From NCBI RefSeq assembly GCF_000153465.1, contig NZ_CH672387.1, positions 4,029,838 to 4,093,837 of the forward strand: a stretch of 64,000 bases of DNA. The letters are read 5' to 3'. Origin of the DNA: Aurantimonas manganoxydans SI85-9A1 (GTDB lineage Bacteria; Pseudomonadota; Alphaproteobacteria; Rhizobiales; Rhizobiaceae). A model generated the notes under the pieces. That model ran no database searches. It worked only from the letters and a program-made list of their open reading frames with translations, and was not told where the DNA came from. A program made the position numbers and the translations under genes. Shown piece after piece: positions 8,758 through 19,155 of this stretch (the first letter of the stretch is position 1; every line of letters begins with the position of its first letter).

Positions 8758-9957
8758 ATGACCAATGACATGATGGGCCTGCGCAGCCTTCTGGAGAAGA
8801 CCCCTGATGCCGATCTGCTGCGCGAGATGATCGGCTTTGCCGCCGAGCGGCTGATGGAACTGGAGGTCGGTGCCGCGACTGGCGCCGGCTATGGCGAGAA
8901 GAGTGCCGAGCGCCTCGCCCAGCGCAATGGCTACCGCGACAGGGACTGGCAGACGAGAGCCGGCACAGTCGAGTTGCGCATCCCAAAGCTGCGCAGGGGC
9001 AGCTACTTTCCCGGCTTTCTGGAGCCGCGGCGCATGGCCGAGAAGGCCCTGACGGCCGTCATTCAAGAGGCCTATGTCCAGGGCATCTCGACGCGCTCGG
9101 TCGACGACCTGGTCAAGGCGATGGGCATGACCGGCATCTCCAAGAGCCAGGTGTCGAGGCTGTGTGAAGAGATCGACGGCAAGGTAAAAGCCTTTCTGGA
9201 GCGGCCGATCGAAGGCGACTGGCCCTATCTCTGGATCGACGCCACCTACCTCAAGGTCCGCCGCGGCGGCCGCATCGTCTCGGTTGCCGTGATCATCGCC
9301 GTCGGCGTCAACGCCGATGGCCGGCGTGAGGTTCTCGGCATGGAGATCGGCACCTCGGAAGCCGAGCCGATCTGGACCGAGTTCCTGAGAAAGCTGACCC
9401 GACGCGGCCTTCGCGGCGTGAAGCTCGTCGTGTCCGACGCTCACGAGGGCATCAAAGCCGCGGTCACCAAGGTGCTAACGGCGACATGGCAGCGCTGCCG
9501 CGTGCACTTCATGCGCAACGTCCTGGCCCATGCTGGCAAGAGCGGCCGTCGTGTCGTCTCCGCCTTCATCGCCACCGCCTTTGCCCAAGAGACGCCAGAG
9601 GCCGCCAGCCAGCAATGGCGCTCCGTCGCCGACCAGATCCGGCCAAAGGTGCCGAAGCTCGCTGCCATCCTCGACGAGGCCGAGCCCGACGTGCTGGCCT
9701 ACATGACCTTCCCTAGGGAGCATCGGGCCAAATTGCACAGCACGAATCCGATCGAGCGGCTGAACGGCGAGATCAAGCGGCGCACCGACGTCGTCGGCAT
9801 CTTTCCCAACGATGAGGCCATCCAGCGCCTCGTCGGCGCGCTGCTGCTCGAGCAAAATGATGAGTGGGCGGTTCAGCGGGCCAGGTACATGACACTGGAA
9901 TCCGTCGCTCCCCTGAGCGATGATCCGTTCGTTAGCCTGCCAGCCGTGGCACGCTGA
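8758..9957 (+). CDS. IS256-family (mutator-type) transposase
   Basis: A 399-residue DDE transposase. The catalytic triad is visible as Asp161 (WIDATYLKV), Asp227 (VVSDAHEG) and Glu333 (NPIERLN), and the family C/H-type segment RCRVHFMRN lies between the second Asp and the Glu. The ATG at 8758 is preceded by CCGGAG. The length is normal for the family and there is no frameshift, so the enzyme should be active on the ends at 8601 and 10023. Confidence 0.95.
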   Translation: MTNDMMGLRSLLEKTPDADLLREMIGFAAERLMELEVGAATGAGYGEKSAERLAQRNGYRDRDWQTRAGTVELRIPKLRRGSYFPGFLEPRRMAEKALTAVIQEAYVQGISTRSVDDLVKAMGMTGISKSQVSRLCEEIDGKVKAFLERPIEGDWPYLWIDATYLKVRRGGRIVSVAVIIAVGVNADGRREVLGMEIGTSEAEPIWTEFLRKLTRRGLRGVKLVVSDAHEGIKAAVTKVLTATWQRCRVHFMRNVLAHAGKSGRRVVSAFIATAFAQETPEAASQQWRSVADQIRPKVPKLAAILDEAEPDVLAYMTFPREHRAKLHSTNPIERLNGEIKRRTDVVGIFPNDEAIQRLVGALLLEQNDEWAVQRARYMTLESVAPLSDDPFVSLPAVAR

Positions 9958-10023
9958 TCAATCCGGCTTGGCCGGAACCGCACGGCCATCGCCGTCAGCT
10001 ACACCACATGGTGGGACACTATC

Positions 10024-10416
10024 CAAGTGGCGTCCCCCGGAAGAGATGGATGCGCTGTCGGTTCGAGCGGGTAATTAGCCCGGAGCCGGTCGATGCACTT
10101 TTCGTATCGTTCGGTGGTCTCCGCAGTTCGCGAAGTCGATCCGGTGAGACACGATGTGGAATCAGTCAGTTGCGTAGCGGTCGCCATCACAGCGCGACCT
10201 TCAACGTCCAGCGCCCAGCTTCATCCTGTCGGATGCATCATTTCTGGACAGAACTGCAAACAGGATCCATGCCATCGGTAACGTTGCCTCAATTCTGACG
10301 TTGGACAGGCAGTCACGGAACTTGGTCTGCCCGGCGGACAGCCCCTCAACCGTGTTCAGGCACTGCAGCGCCGCGGTCGGGAATCAGCGGGCTGCGATCG
10401 AGGGAGTGGTGCCGGT
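10024..10416. other. Right border of the island, no gene seen
   Basis: Nearly 400 bases without a supportable gene. It begins with the right copy of the IS target duplication (10024-10031) and contains the decayed tRNA 3'-end repeat (10223-10248). The remaining short frames show no domain. AGGGAG at 10401-10406 is the ribosome-binding site of the next gene. Confidence 0.5.
10223..10248 (+). repeat. attR-like decayed copy of the tRNA-Arg 3' end
   Basis: It matches 302-327 at 22 of 26 positions in direct orientation, with only transition differences. It is the likely far border of an island integrated at tRNA-Arg(CCG). To its right the chromosome-like exopolysaccharide locus begins. Confidence 0.55.
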
Positions 10417-11535
10417 TTGGGCTTGCGAACGACGATAGATGCGGGACGCCCCTGCGCGGAGGATATCGGCAGGCGCCCGGCGCGGCGCGCGACAGGCTGG
10501 CTGGCGACGGCCGGCGCGTGGGGATGCCGCCTGCTCGCGGCCGGGATCGCGATGACGATGATGGCGGGCGCCGCTTTTGCCGCGCCGGCCTGTTCCGGGG
10601 AGCGACGCTTGCAGACCAACGGCGTCAACCTGATCCGCACCGAGAACGCGCCCTTCGGGTCGCCGGCCAGCCGCGAGAGCCTCGCCCGCCTGGCGAAGCT
10701 CGGCGCCGACAACGTGGCGATCGTGCCGTTCCTCTGGCAGCCGGGGCCGCACGATCCGCAGATCGGGCTCGGGTCCGACATGAGCCTCGACGAGCTGCGC
10801 GTGGCGATCGCGGCGGCGCAGGCTGCGGGCCTCGACGCCTTCGTCAAGCCGCATGTCTGGGTGCCGCAGACATGGGCCGGCGCCATCGCCATGCCCGATG
10901 ATGCGGCGTGGACCACCTGGTTCGGCCACTACCGCACGGCATTGATCGACATCGCGCAGGTGGCGGCTGATGCGGGCGCGACGTCCCTCGCCGTCGGCAC
11001 CGAGCTGGTGCAATCCACCGGCCGGCCGGAATGGCCGGCCCTCATTGCGGAGATCAGGGCGATCTTCCCCGGCACGCTCGTCTATGTCGCCCACAATGCC
11101 GACGAGGCCGAGACGGTGCCGTTCTGGGCGCAGCTCGACCGGATCGGCGTCAGTCTCTATCCGCCGCTCGGCGCCGACGACGCGCGTCAGGACTGGGCCG
11201 CAGCGATGGCCGATCAGCTCCGGCGTATCGCGGCCGTGTCACGAAAGAGCGGGCGGAACGTCTGGGTGGCGGAGTACGGATTGCGATCGGCAGCGGGCGC
11301 TGCGGCCAAGCCCTGGGAGAGCGCCGAGGAACGCGACGCCGCGGCCGACGACGTCCTTCAGGCGGCGGTGATCGCCGAATGGCATTGCCAGTTCGACCCG
11401 GCCGTCGTCGAAGGCGCCTGGGTCTGGCGCTGGTTCACCGATCCCGACGCCGGTGGGCGGACCGACACTGATTTCACGGTGCAGGGGAAACTGGCCGAAG
11501 GCGTGCTGTTCTGCCACTGGCGCGGCGGCTGCTGA
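10417..11535 (+). CDS. Secreted GH113-like TIM-barrel glycosidase
   Basis: A 372-residue protein with an N-terminal signal segment ending near residue 55 (GIAMTMMAGAAFAAPA), so it is probably periplasmic. The rest resembles glycoside hydrolase family 113 TIM barrels. The likely acid/base is Glu196 (VGTELVQ) and the likely nucleophile Glu286 (WVAEYGL), at strand ends typical of clan GH-A. The start used is a TTG at 10417 with AGGGAG ten bases upstream; the ATG at 10552 would leave too short a signal peptide. It faces the polysaccharide operon tail to tail, which suggests that it trims or releases that polymer. Confidence 0.7.
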   Translation: MGLRTTIDAGRPCAEDIGRRPARRATGWLATAGAWGCRLLAAGIAMTMMAGAAFAAPACSGERRLQTNGVNLIRTENAPFGSPASRESLARLAKLGADNVAIVPFLWQPGPHDPQIGLGSDMSLDELRVAIAAAQAAGLDAFVKPHVWVPQTWAGAIAMPDDAAWTTWFGHYRTALIDIAQVAADAGATSLAVGTELVQSTGRPEWPALIAEIRAIFPGTLVYVAHNADEAETVPFWAQLDRIGVSLYPPLGADDARQDWAAAMADQLRRIAAVSRKSGRNVWVAEYGLRSAAGAAAKPWESAEERDAAADDVLQAAVIAEWHCQFDPAVVEGAWVWRWFTDPDAGGRTDTDFTVQGKLAEGVLFCHWRGGC

Positions 11536-11552
11536 GCCGCCGGGGCGGCTCA
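11533..11552. terminator. Convergent-stop hairpin
   Basis: TGAGCCGCC at 11533-11541 and GGCGGCTCA at 11544-11552 form a near-perfect stem. Its two ends are the stop codons of the convergent genes on either side. There is no T-run, so it is at most a weak bidirectional terminator or an mRNA-stabilising stem. Confidence 0.45.
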
Positions 11553-12349
11553 GAACCGGTGCCAGACGGCGGCGACGAGGCCGCGTTCGCGCAGGGCGTT
11601 CTCACCGGCGATGGTGGCGACACCGCCGAGCTGCAGCGACCAGCTTTCATTGACGTCCCAGACGCCGCTGAGCTGCAGCTTGTGTTCGCTACCGCTGACG
11701 AAGAACGATTTCTCGCTGCCGTCGCCGATCGAATTGAACGACTGGACCAGCAGCAGAAGGTCGTCGGCCGGGCGGGTGCCGAAGGTCACGTCGGCCTTGA
11801 ACTCGCTCGGCGGATCACCGAAGCGGGCGCGATAGCCGAGCTGGACATCGAGGAAGGACGACCAGCTTCCGATGCCGAAGGAGCGGCCGTAGAGCATCCG
11901 CATGTCGAGTTCGGGATCGGTGTTGCCGATGGAGGCCGGATCGTCGTCGTCATAGGTGCCCGGGATGCGGGCGACGACCTGTCCCGACAATACCGAGACG
12001 TCGTCGGACCACAGCCTGACGCGGCCGCCCAGCTCGGAATAGCCGAGCCCGAAGCGCGACGCGTCGGTCGGTTGGCCGATATCCACCGACTGGAGCTGCG
12101 GCTGCAGGATCGCCGTCACCGCGTCGGTGATGCCGTATTCGATCAGCGTGTTCAGTTCGAACTTGCGATAGTCGGGGATGTCGACGGCGCTGCCATCGTC
12201 ATCGAAGCCCTTGGGCGAATCCGAATAGGTGCCCGAGACGATGACCTGGCCGTGGCCCTTCGCCTGGGTCCAGGCGCCGGCATGCGCCGCGGCCGTGCCG
12301 GCCCCGACGATCGCGGCGGCGAGCAGCGCGCGCAGGGCGACCCGGCCGA

Positions 12350-12353
<4 letters not shown>
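11550..12353 (-). CDS. Outer-membrane beta-barrel protein of the EPS operon
   Basis: A 267-residue protein with a signal peptide (cleavage near AAAHAGA, residue 26) and then alternating hydrophobic/polar strands throughout. It ends in VWHRF; a terminal Phe is the usual signal for outer-membrane barrel insertion. It is the last gene of the six-gene operon and its ATG overlaps the preceding stop (ATGA). In this context it is a candidate export channel for the polysaccharide, in the place BcsC-like porins occupy in cellulose systems, but it has no TPR part. The function is inferred from fold and position only. Confidence 0.65.
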
Positions 12354-13294
<941 letters not shown>

Positions 13295-13377
13295 CACTTC
13301 CCCCTTGAACGCGCCCGGCCCGTCCCGAAACCCGCTACAGCGCGGGCGCGGTGCGGGCCGCCGCGGCCGCCCCTGTC

Positions 13378-14853
13378 TCATCCGGCAGGCTGCGGCTCCG
13401 GTTCCGGCCGGCGTGCATCGCGGACCAGTCTTTCATACACCCGCCATCCCTCGAAATGGTAAACGAGCCCATAATCCGTGGCACCGTTGCGGAAGAGCCG
13501 CGGAAACGCCTGGTTGATGCGATCGCGCACCACGATGTCGACCGCCGGGTCGCGGACCGCGACGAAACGCGTCTGCAGCCGGGCCGCCAGAAGATCGAGT
13601 TCGAACCGCGTCGAGCCCGGCACGACAAGGCCGGCACCGGTGCCGCGCAGGGCCACCAGTTCGGGATAGGCATTGGTGTCGACGAGGATCTCCGACCGGG
13701 AGGCCAGGAAACCGGCCAGCTGACCGAGCGGGGTCGGCACGGCCTCGGACCGTCCCAGTGCGGCATTGCGCCACGCGGCGGTGTCGGCGGTCGGATTGTC
13801 CGCCAGCCAGAAGACGCTGCCGACGAGGCCAGCGACGAGAAACAGGATGGTGCGCGTCATGCGCCGGCTGTTGCCTGAGGCGAAGATGGCAAAGGCGGCG
13901 GCAAGCCCGAGGACCGGAGCCAACGCCACCGCCGGATCGAAGCGGGCGCCCAGGAGGCCCGACAGGGCGAACCCGAGGATCGGCAGACTCAAAAGCGCGA
14001 TCATCGGCACGAACAGCGCCGGATTGCGGCCTGCCCGCACGGTGGCGAAGATCAGGACCGGGGCGCACAGCACCAGACCGCCGATCATGCGCAGGGCCGC
14101 CTGGCCCGGGGTCTGCGGCAGCGCATAGGCGTCGAAGGGCGCGGCCAGCGTGCCGAGAAACGCCCAGGGCGCGTCGGCGAAGACCTGCCCGACATAGGCA
14201 AAGGCGAGGAAGGCGAATCCGAGCGGGAAGAGCAGCGACAGATAGAGGCTGCCCGGCGTGCGTTCGATGAGCTGCGGCGCGCAGGCCAGCGCCAGCAGCG
14301 GCAGGGCGGCCAGGGCGAGCGCGATGCCATAGGGATGCGAGAAGGCCATCAGCGCCAGCGCGAAGGCCAGCGTCATCACGTGGGAGGCGGTCCCGTCCGC
14401 CCGCAGGCCGATGAAGCCGGCGGCGAACATGAAGACGGAGGTCACCAGCAGCACGACGCCCGGCCCTTCGGCCAGTGCCCGCAGGAACAGCGGGTTGGCA
14501 ACCAGAAGCAGGGTGATGATCGCGGTGGTGACTTTGCCGATGCCGGCACTGCCGAGGCTCGACGCGACGACGACCGCGAACAGGCCGCCGGCCAGCGCGG
14601 CGGCGGTCAGCGCCGGCAGTTGCGACGCATCGCCGACGAGCGCGGCGCCCAGCGACAGGAGATAGGGCAGCGGCGGATAGGCCGTGGCGACCGCACCGAA
14701 GCTGTCGCGCCCCTCGGCGGCGAGGATCGCCTGTCCCGAGGAGGCCAGAACGCCCGACGAGACATAGCCATGCGCGGCGGTCCAGAGCAGCGCGGCAAGG
14801 CAGACCAGGAAGAAGACGGCCCAGATGGCGAGGAGGCGCAGCGCGGCGATCAT
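13378..14853 (-). CDS. Multi-pass GT-C-like membrane protein of the EPS operon
   Basis: A 491-residue inner-membrane protein with about ten hydrophobic helices in residues 1-350, then a soluble periplasmic-type domain of about 130 residues (ILVDTNAYPELVALRGTGAG, later VRDPAVDIVVRDRINQAF). The early loop ATAYPPLPYLLSL and the overall layout resemble dolichyl-phosphate-mannose or ArnT-type GT-C transferases. A clear catalytic motif cannot be assigned by eye, so this is tentative. Its start overlaps the GT2 stop (ATGA). It could add a lipid-donated sugar or modify the polymer. Confidence 0.6.
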   Translation of the reverse strand: MIAALRLLAIWAVFFLVCLAALLWTAAHGYVSSGVLASSGQAILAAEGRDSFGAVATAYPPLPYLLSLGAALVGDASQLPALTAAALAGGLFAVVVASSLGSAGIGKVTTAIITLLLVANPLFLRALAEGPGVVLLVTSVFMFAAGFIGLRADGTASHVMTLAFALALMAFSHPYGIALALAALPLLALACAPQLIERTPGSLYLSLLFPLGFAFLAFAYVGQVFADAPWAFLGTLAAPFDAYALPQTPGQAALRMIGGLVLCAPVLIFATVRAGRNPALFVPMIALLSLPILGFALSGLLGARFDPAVALAPVLGLAAAFAIFASGNSRRMTRTILFLVAGLVGSVFWLADNPTADTAAWRNAALGRSEAVPTPLGQLAGFLASRSEILVDTNAYPELVALRGTGAGLVVPGSTRFELDLLAARLQTRFVAVRDPAVDIVVRDRINQAFPRLFRNGATDYGLVYHFEGWRVYERLVRDARRPEPEPQPAG

Positions 14854-16763
14854 GCCGCCACCGCCACCGCCACCGCTTCGGGCTTCTCGCCGTCGGCGCT
14901 CTTGGCCTGCTCCAGCTCATTGGCGGTGAACTTGGAAATGCCGTGCTGGGTCTTCTCCCAGTAGAACGGATTGACGATGAGCTGCCACAGACCCTTGTAG
15001 GCGGCGATCGAGGTCAGCACCCAGTACCAGACGACGGTGATGCCGTAGGGCGCGAGTTCGAGCCAGCCCCGGCGGAAGGGCGCGATCATCGTCAGGTAGA
15101 TGAACAGGCCATTGCCGGCGAGCAGGTTGAGCAGGGCGAAATACAGGATCGTCTGCGGGAACAGCGCGTCGAAACCGGTGGTCTCGCTCAGGAGCCAGCC
15201 GGCGAAGATCAGCCAGAAAATCGGGTTGAGCAGCCCCGACAGCATGGTGCCGCCGATGAAGAAGACGAAGCCCGCCACGCCGAGCGGGCCGATGCTGCGG
15301 ATCAGATGCAGCGGCCGGCGGGTGTGGACGAGGAAGGTCTGCATGTAGCCCTTGATCCAGCGCGAGCGCTGCCGGATCCAGTTGCCGGTGTTGCAGTTGG
15401 CTTCCTCGAAGGTGGTGGAATCGATCACCCGGACCCGGTAGCCCTTCTGGGTCATGCGGATGCCGAGATCGGCGTCCTCGGTGACGTTGAACGGATCCCA
15501 AGCGTGCAGTTCGCGCAGCACGTCAATCTTGAAATGGTTCGAGGTGCCGCCGAGCGGGATCGGCACACCCAGACGCTCCAGACCCGGCAGCATCAGGTCG
15601 AACCACAGCGCGTAGTCCAGCGTGAACATGCGCGTCAGCCAGTTTTCCTGCGCATTGTAATAGTTCAGGCGGCACTGGATGCAGGCGGTGTTCGGCTCGC
15701 TCCGGCGGAAGGCGGCGACGACCTTGCGCAGCTGGTCGGGCTCCGGCTTGTCCTCGGCGTCGAAGATCACGAGGAGATCGCCGCGCGCGAATTTCAGCGC
15801 GTAATTGCAGGCCTTCGGCTTGGTCTGCGGCATCGAGGCGGGCACCCGGACGATTTCGAAGATGCCCTCCAGCCCGAGGGCCTTGGCCGCATCGATCGTC
15901 TCGTCGTCGGTCTCCTCCAAGACGATCTTGATGTCGAGCTTGGCCAGCGGATAGTCGAGATTGCGCAGGGCATGGGCGAGGATCGGCAGCACTTCGGGCT
16001 CCCGGAACATCGGCACCAGGATCGTGTAGACCGGCAGGTCGGCCTCGCGCAGCAGCCGCGCGTCGACCTCGATGGTGCGGCGGCGCCGGGACTGGCCGAA
16101 GCCGCCATACCAGACGAGGCCGGCCTTGAAGGCGAAATTGCCGAGATAAAACAGCGTCACGAGACAGTTGATGGCGATCATCGTGCCGAGCGGTGCCAGG
16201 TAGAAGCCGACGGCCAGCAGCGTGAACAGGCCATAGGCGCCGACGATCTGATTGGTCGTGATGACCCGCTGGGCCGACATTTCCGGGTCGATCTCGGCGA
16301 GCTCGTAGACCGCCTGGTGGGACAGCTCCTCGCGGAACACACGCTGCAGCGACCAGACGATGTCGAATTTCGACGTGACGACGAGATCGAAGGCCGGGCC
16401 GAACTTGCGGCGCAGGAAGAGAATGACCTCCGGACCCGGCCGGGCGGTGGCGATCTGCAGCCGGCCGTTCACGCGGCGCCACGGCAGGACGAGGTTGCGG
16501 GCGCAGTCGTCATGGTCGGCCGGATCGAGCAGCGCATCGTCCGGCGGCTCGTCGATCAGGTTCACAAAGGGCAGGTCGAAATGCTCGGCGACGGTCCGGT
16601 ACAGATCGAGCGGCCGCGCCCAGGTCCGCGTCAGAAGCACGTCAATCAGGCTAACGTTCCAGGCTTCAGCGCGGGTGCGCGTCTCGTCCAGCTGGGCGAG
16701 CGTGATGAGCCGCTTCTGGACGAGACGGTTGCCGATCGCGACGTCGGTTGCGCTCAACGCCAT
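14850..16763 (-). CDS. GT2 polysaccharide synthase with N-terminal MshEN-like domain
   Basis: A 637-residue processive glycosyltransferase. Residues 1-150 resemble the MshEN/GspE N-terminal domain (LVQKRLITLAQLDE, later AEHFDLPFVNL), a fold that binds c-di-GMP in other proteins, but the canonical RLG motif is replaced. Two membrane helices follow, then a GT-A domain with LEETDDET, DAED, TEDADLG and QRSRW, which is the D, DxD, TED, QxxRW set of processive synthases, and about four C-terminal helices. The ATG at 16763 follows the BcsB-like stop by 5 bases. It probably makes a beta-linked exopolysaccharide at the inner membrane; the sugar is unknown. NfrB of E. coli pairs similar domains in the reverse order. 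Confidence 0.85.
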   Translation of the reverse strand: MALSATDVAIGNRLVQKRLITLAQLDETRTRAEAWNVSLIDVLLTRTWARPLDLYRTVAEHFDLPFVNLIDEPPDDALLDPADHDDCARNLVLPWRRVNGRLQIATARPGPEVILFLRRKFGPAFDLVVTSKFDIVWSLQRVFREELSHQAVYELAEIDPEMSAQRVITTNQIVGAYGLFTLLAVGFYLAPLGTMIAINCLVTLFYLGNFAFKAGLVWYGGFGQSRRRRTIEVDARLLREADLPVYTILVPMFREPEVLPILAHALRNLDYPLAKLDIKIVLEETDDETIDAAKALGLEGIFEIVRVPASMPQTKPKACNYALKFARGDLLVIFDAEDKPEPDQLRKVVAAFRRSEPNTACIQCRLNYYNAQENWLTRMFTLDYALWFDLMLPGLERLGVPIPLGGTSNHFKIDVLRELHAWDPFNVTEDADLGIRMTQKGYRVRVIDSTTFEEANCNTGNWIRQRSRWIKGYMQTFLVHTRRPLHLIRSIGPLGVAGFVFFIGGTMLSGLLNPIFWLIFAGWLLSETTGFDALFPQTILYFALLNLLAGNGLFIYLTMIAPFRRGWLELAPYGITVVWYWVLTSIAAYKGLWQLIVNPFYWEKTQHGISKFTANELEQAKSADGEKPEAVAVAVAA

Positions 16764-16768
16764 CGCGG

Positions 16769-18820
16769 TCAGCCGGCCCGGCGACGCCGGTAGATGCGCG
16801 ACAGGAGGGTGACGAAGACGAGCGTGCCGATGATCCAGAGCGCGCCGATGATCCACGGCCAGTATTGCCGCGCCAGATCCGTCAGCGAGAGATGATCGGG
16901 ATAGGTGACCTGCACGAGCTGGTCGCGTGTGGTCGAGAAGGCGAAGGCCAGGCCGGCCTCGTCGACGAGGGCGACGTCACCCCGGTCGAGGGCGACCGGC
17001 ACGATTGGAGCCGCCGCGTCGCCGGACCCTGCATCGGCGTCGGGCCGGATCCAGAGACCCGTGACGTCGCCGGCCCGCACGATCTGCACGATGGTGTAGT
17101 CGTCGAGACCGCCGATATCGAGCAGCGGATCGCCCCCGGCATCGGTCAGCCGGACGCGCCCCTCGTCGAAGCGGACGGGGCTGTCGATCCCTTCCGGCAG
17201 CGTGTCCGCCACGAGGATGAACGGCGCCTGCGGCGCTTCGCCAACCGGGCCGTAGCGCAGATCGAAGGGCGTGTCCGCCGAGATTATGCCGGCGACCAGC
17301 GAGGCAGCGACCGCTCCCTGGGGCGAACCGGCGGCGGCCTCGGGCATGAAGACCGTGACGCCGGACCCGAAGGCCGAAGTCGCCTCGAAAAACTCCGCCG
17401 CCGGCCGGCCGAGCGCGGTCGTCTCGATGCTGCTCGTCGGCAGAAGCTGCACGGGAAAGCCCTGCGGCGGGTTGGCGCAATCGCCGGTATCGGGCTGGCG
17501 CTGGGCGAGGATCCGCAGCGCGTTCTCGCGGCCGGCCAACCCGGCGGGGATCGATGCCGACAGGGTCACCGGATTGCCGCCCGGCGAAGTGGTGCTGGCC
17601 AGCAGGTAGTTGTTGAGGAAGGCCGCGATGGTTACGTCCGAGCCGCGGGTGTCGGTCGCCACCGCCAGATCGAGATCAAGCCGCGACGGCCGCGTGCCGG
17701 CCGGCAATTGCGAACCGAGGAAGGCGGCGTCGAAGACGACCTGATCGACCAGGCTGGCGCTGGTGAGCGGGATGCCCAGATCGGCAAAGCTGGTCGCCGA
17801 AGCCGTGTCCTGGCCATCGTTTGCCGCTGCGACCGACAGGGACGATCCGAGCGCCAGGGCCTGCCAGCGCGACGACAGCAGCTCGGCGGCGGCCTGGGGA
17901 CGGTCGCCGCTGACCAGCAGGCCGGGCGCGCTGCCGAGAGACAGCACGGACAGGCCGCCCGCGCCGGCGAGCGCGGGACCGGCATCGGCCGGCGGTTCGA
18001 AGCCGAGAGCGATCGTGCCGGTCGACCACAGCGCGTCACCGGAGGCGTCCGCCGACGCCGGGTCGGCCGCGCGGTCGAAGGTGACGCGGGCGTTGCGTGC
18101 GACGAGCGCCGCGTTGATGCGGATCAGCGCAGCCATCTCGGCTTCGCGCAGGTCGCGTTCGGGCATGCGGATGACGACGTCGTCCGGCATCATCGCCAGC
18201 ACGCGATCAATGGTGTCGAGCGCCGCCGGATCAAGCGCCACCTCCAGCGCCGAATCCGGCAAGACCGACAGGAAGTCGCCGGCAACGCGCTGATCGACGC
18301 AGCGATCCTCGGTGATGGCCCCGCTATAGCGCAGGGTCACCTTGACGAAGCCGTTCTCGACGCTGGCCGGGTCGATGGCCTTCTCGACGGTGAAGCTCTC
18401 GTCCTCGTTGCCGAGCCCGCGCGCGAAGACGATCTGGTCGCCGACCAGCACCTGCATGCTGCGCCGGCTGGCGAAGGCGCTCTGCGAGCGGAGCGACAGG
18501 CGCAGGACCATGTCCTGTGCGGCCTCCGCCACGACGGGGAAGAACAGTTCGCGCTCGCCGTTCAGCCCGGAGAACTGCAAACCCTCGTCGAAGCCGAGTT
18601 CGCCGAGGCCGATGACACGGCGGATACCCGCTGCGCGCGTCGCCGGGGCATCCGTGGAGGCTGCTGCCGGGCTTGGCGCCGTCGCCGGTACGCCCTGCAC
18701 GGCCTGCCCGCCCTGGTCCGGCTGCCCCGCCGGCGCGGTCTGGGCCATCGCGGTTCCCGAGGCGGCCGCGTAGGCCATGACCGAGATCGCGACTGCGACC
18801 GTCTTGCGGGCAAGCATCAT
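16769..18820 (-). CDS. BcsB-like periplasmic polysaccharide-synthase subunit
   Basis: A 683-residue protein with a signal peptide (residues 1-26, ending TAMAQ), a long periplasmic part of alternating carbohydrate-binding and flavodoxin-like modules typical of BcsB (cellulose synthase regulatory subunit), and one C-terminal anchor helix (about 654-676) followed by RRRRAG. BcsB partners sit on the synthase exit and guide the polymer through the periplasm. It overlaps the Hpt gene by ATGA and lies directly upstream of the GT2. No BcsA with a PilZ domain is present, so the GT2 is the presumed partner. Confidence 0.8.
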   Translation of the reverse strand: MMLARKTVAVAISVMAYAAASGTAMAQTAPAGQPDQGGQAVQGVPATAPSPAAASTDAPATRAAGIRRVIGLGELGFDEGLQFSGLNGERELFFPVVAEAAQDMVLRLSLRSQSAFASRRSMQVLVGDQIVFARGLGNEDESFTVEKAIDPASVENGFVKVTLRYSGAITEDRCVDQRVAGDFLSVLPDSALEVALDPAALDTIDRVLAMMPDDVVIRMPERDLREAEMAALIRINAALVARNARVTFDRAADPASADASGDALWSTGTIALGFEPPADAGPALAGAGGLSVLSLGSAPGLLVSGDRPQAAAELLSSRWQALALGSSLSVAAANDGQDTASATSFADLGIPLTSASLVDQVVFDAAFLGSQLPAGTRPSRLDLDLAVATDTRGSDVTIAAFLNNYLLASTTSPGGNPVTLSASIPAGLAGRENALRILAQRQPDTGDCANPPQGFPVQLLPTSSIETTALGRPAAEFFEATSAFGSGVTVFMPEAAAGSPQGAVAASLVAGIISADTPFDLRYGPVGEAPQAPFILVADTLPEGIDSPVRFDEGRVRLTDAGGDPLLDIGGLDDYTIVQIVRAGDVTGLWIRPDADAGSGDAAAPIVPVALDRGDVALVDEAGLAFAFSTTRDQLVQVTYPDHLSLTDLARQYWPWIIGALWIIGTLVFVTLLSRIYRRRRAG

Positions 18821-19155
18821 GAATAGGTCTCGTTCTGTTCGTCCCGAAGCGCGCGAAGGGTTTCGAGGCCGTCCTCGACCTGCCGCTTCTCATAGTCCGT
18901 CAGGCTGCGGTTGGCTTCGGCGGCCGGGGCGATCACCGCTTCAAGCCGCCGCGCCTCCGTGCCGATCTGTGGAAAGCCGAGGGTCGGCGCGTTGCCGGCC
19001 ATGGCGTGAAGCGCCATGCGCAGGGACACCACGGCCGCAGGGTCGGCAGTCGCCGTCGCCAGGGTCGCCTCGAGCTCGCTCAGCTGCCCCGGCAACCGGG
19101 CATGGAACCGCTGGCCAAGTGCGAATATCCGGCTGCGGAAGTCGTCCGTGCCCAT
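18817..19155 (-). CDS. Hpt-domain phosphotransfer protein
   Basis: A 112-residue all-helical protein with the histidine phosphotransfer motif LHAMAGNAPTLGF. His50 is the predicted phosphorylated residue, and the Gly and small residues that follow match HxxxGxAxxLG. The ATG at 19155 is taken because the alternative start at 19185 only adds ten residues that do not fit the domain. It is the first gene of the exopolysaccharide operon and its stop overlaps the next start. No histidine kinase is encoded in the operon, so phosphate must come from a kinase elsewhere, probably to pass to Asp58 of the receiver protein. Confidence 0.75.
   Translation of the reverse strand: MGTDDFRSRIFALGQRFHARLPGQLSELEATLATATADPAAVVSLRMALHAMAGNAPTLGFPQIGTEARRLEAVIAPAAEANRSLTDYEKRQVEDGLETLRALRDEQNETYS

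Larger units (their letters stand above)
8601..10023 (+). mobile_element. Complete IS256-family insertion sequence
   Basis: A 1423-bp element bounded by imperfect terminal inverted repeats at 8601-8627 and 9997-10023, which match at 21 of 27 positions, and flanked by the 8-bp duplication CAAGTGGC. It carries one transposase gene. Between the left end and that gene is a perfect 13-bp hairpin (8641-8653 with 8674-8686), placed where it could block read-through transcription or translation from outside. All parts look intact, so the element may still be mobile. Confidence 0.9.

Noticed and set aside
320..10222. Search for an integrase gene to match the tRNA repeats
   Set aside because: No tyrosine-recombinase motif (R..HxxR..Y) was seen in any frame, so none is annotated.
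13433..14920. A 495-residue frame in another register of the GT-C-like gene
   Set aside because: No membrane helices or domain; Arg/Ala/Gly-rich shadow of the real gene, which is coupled by ATGA overlap.
16748..18826. A 692-residue frame antisense to the BcsB-like gene
   Set aside because: The translation is charged and repeat-like with no domain, while the opposite strand has a signal peptide, family modules and operon coupling.
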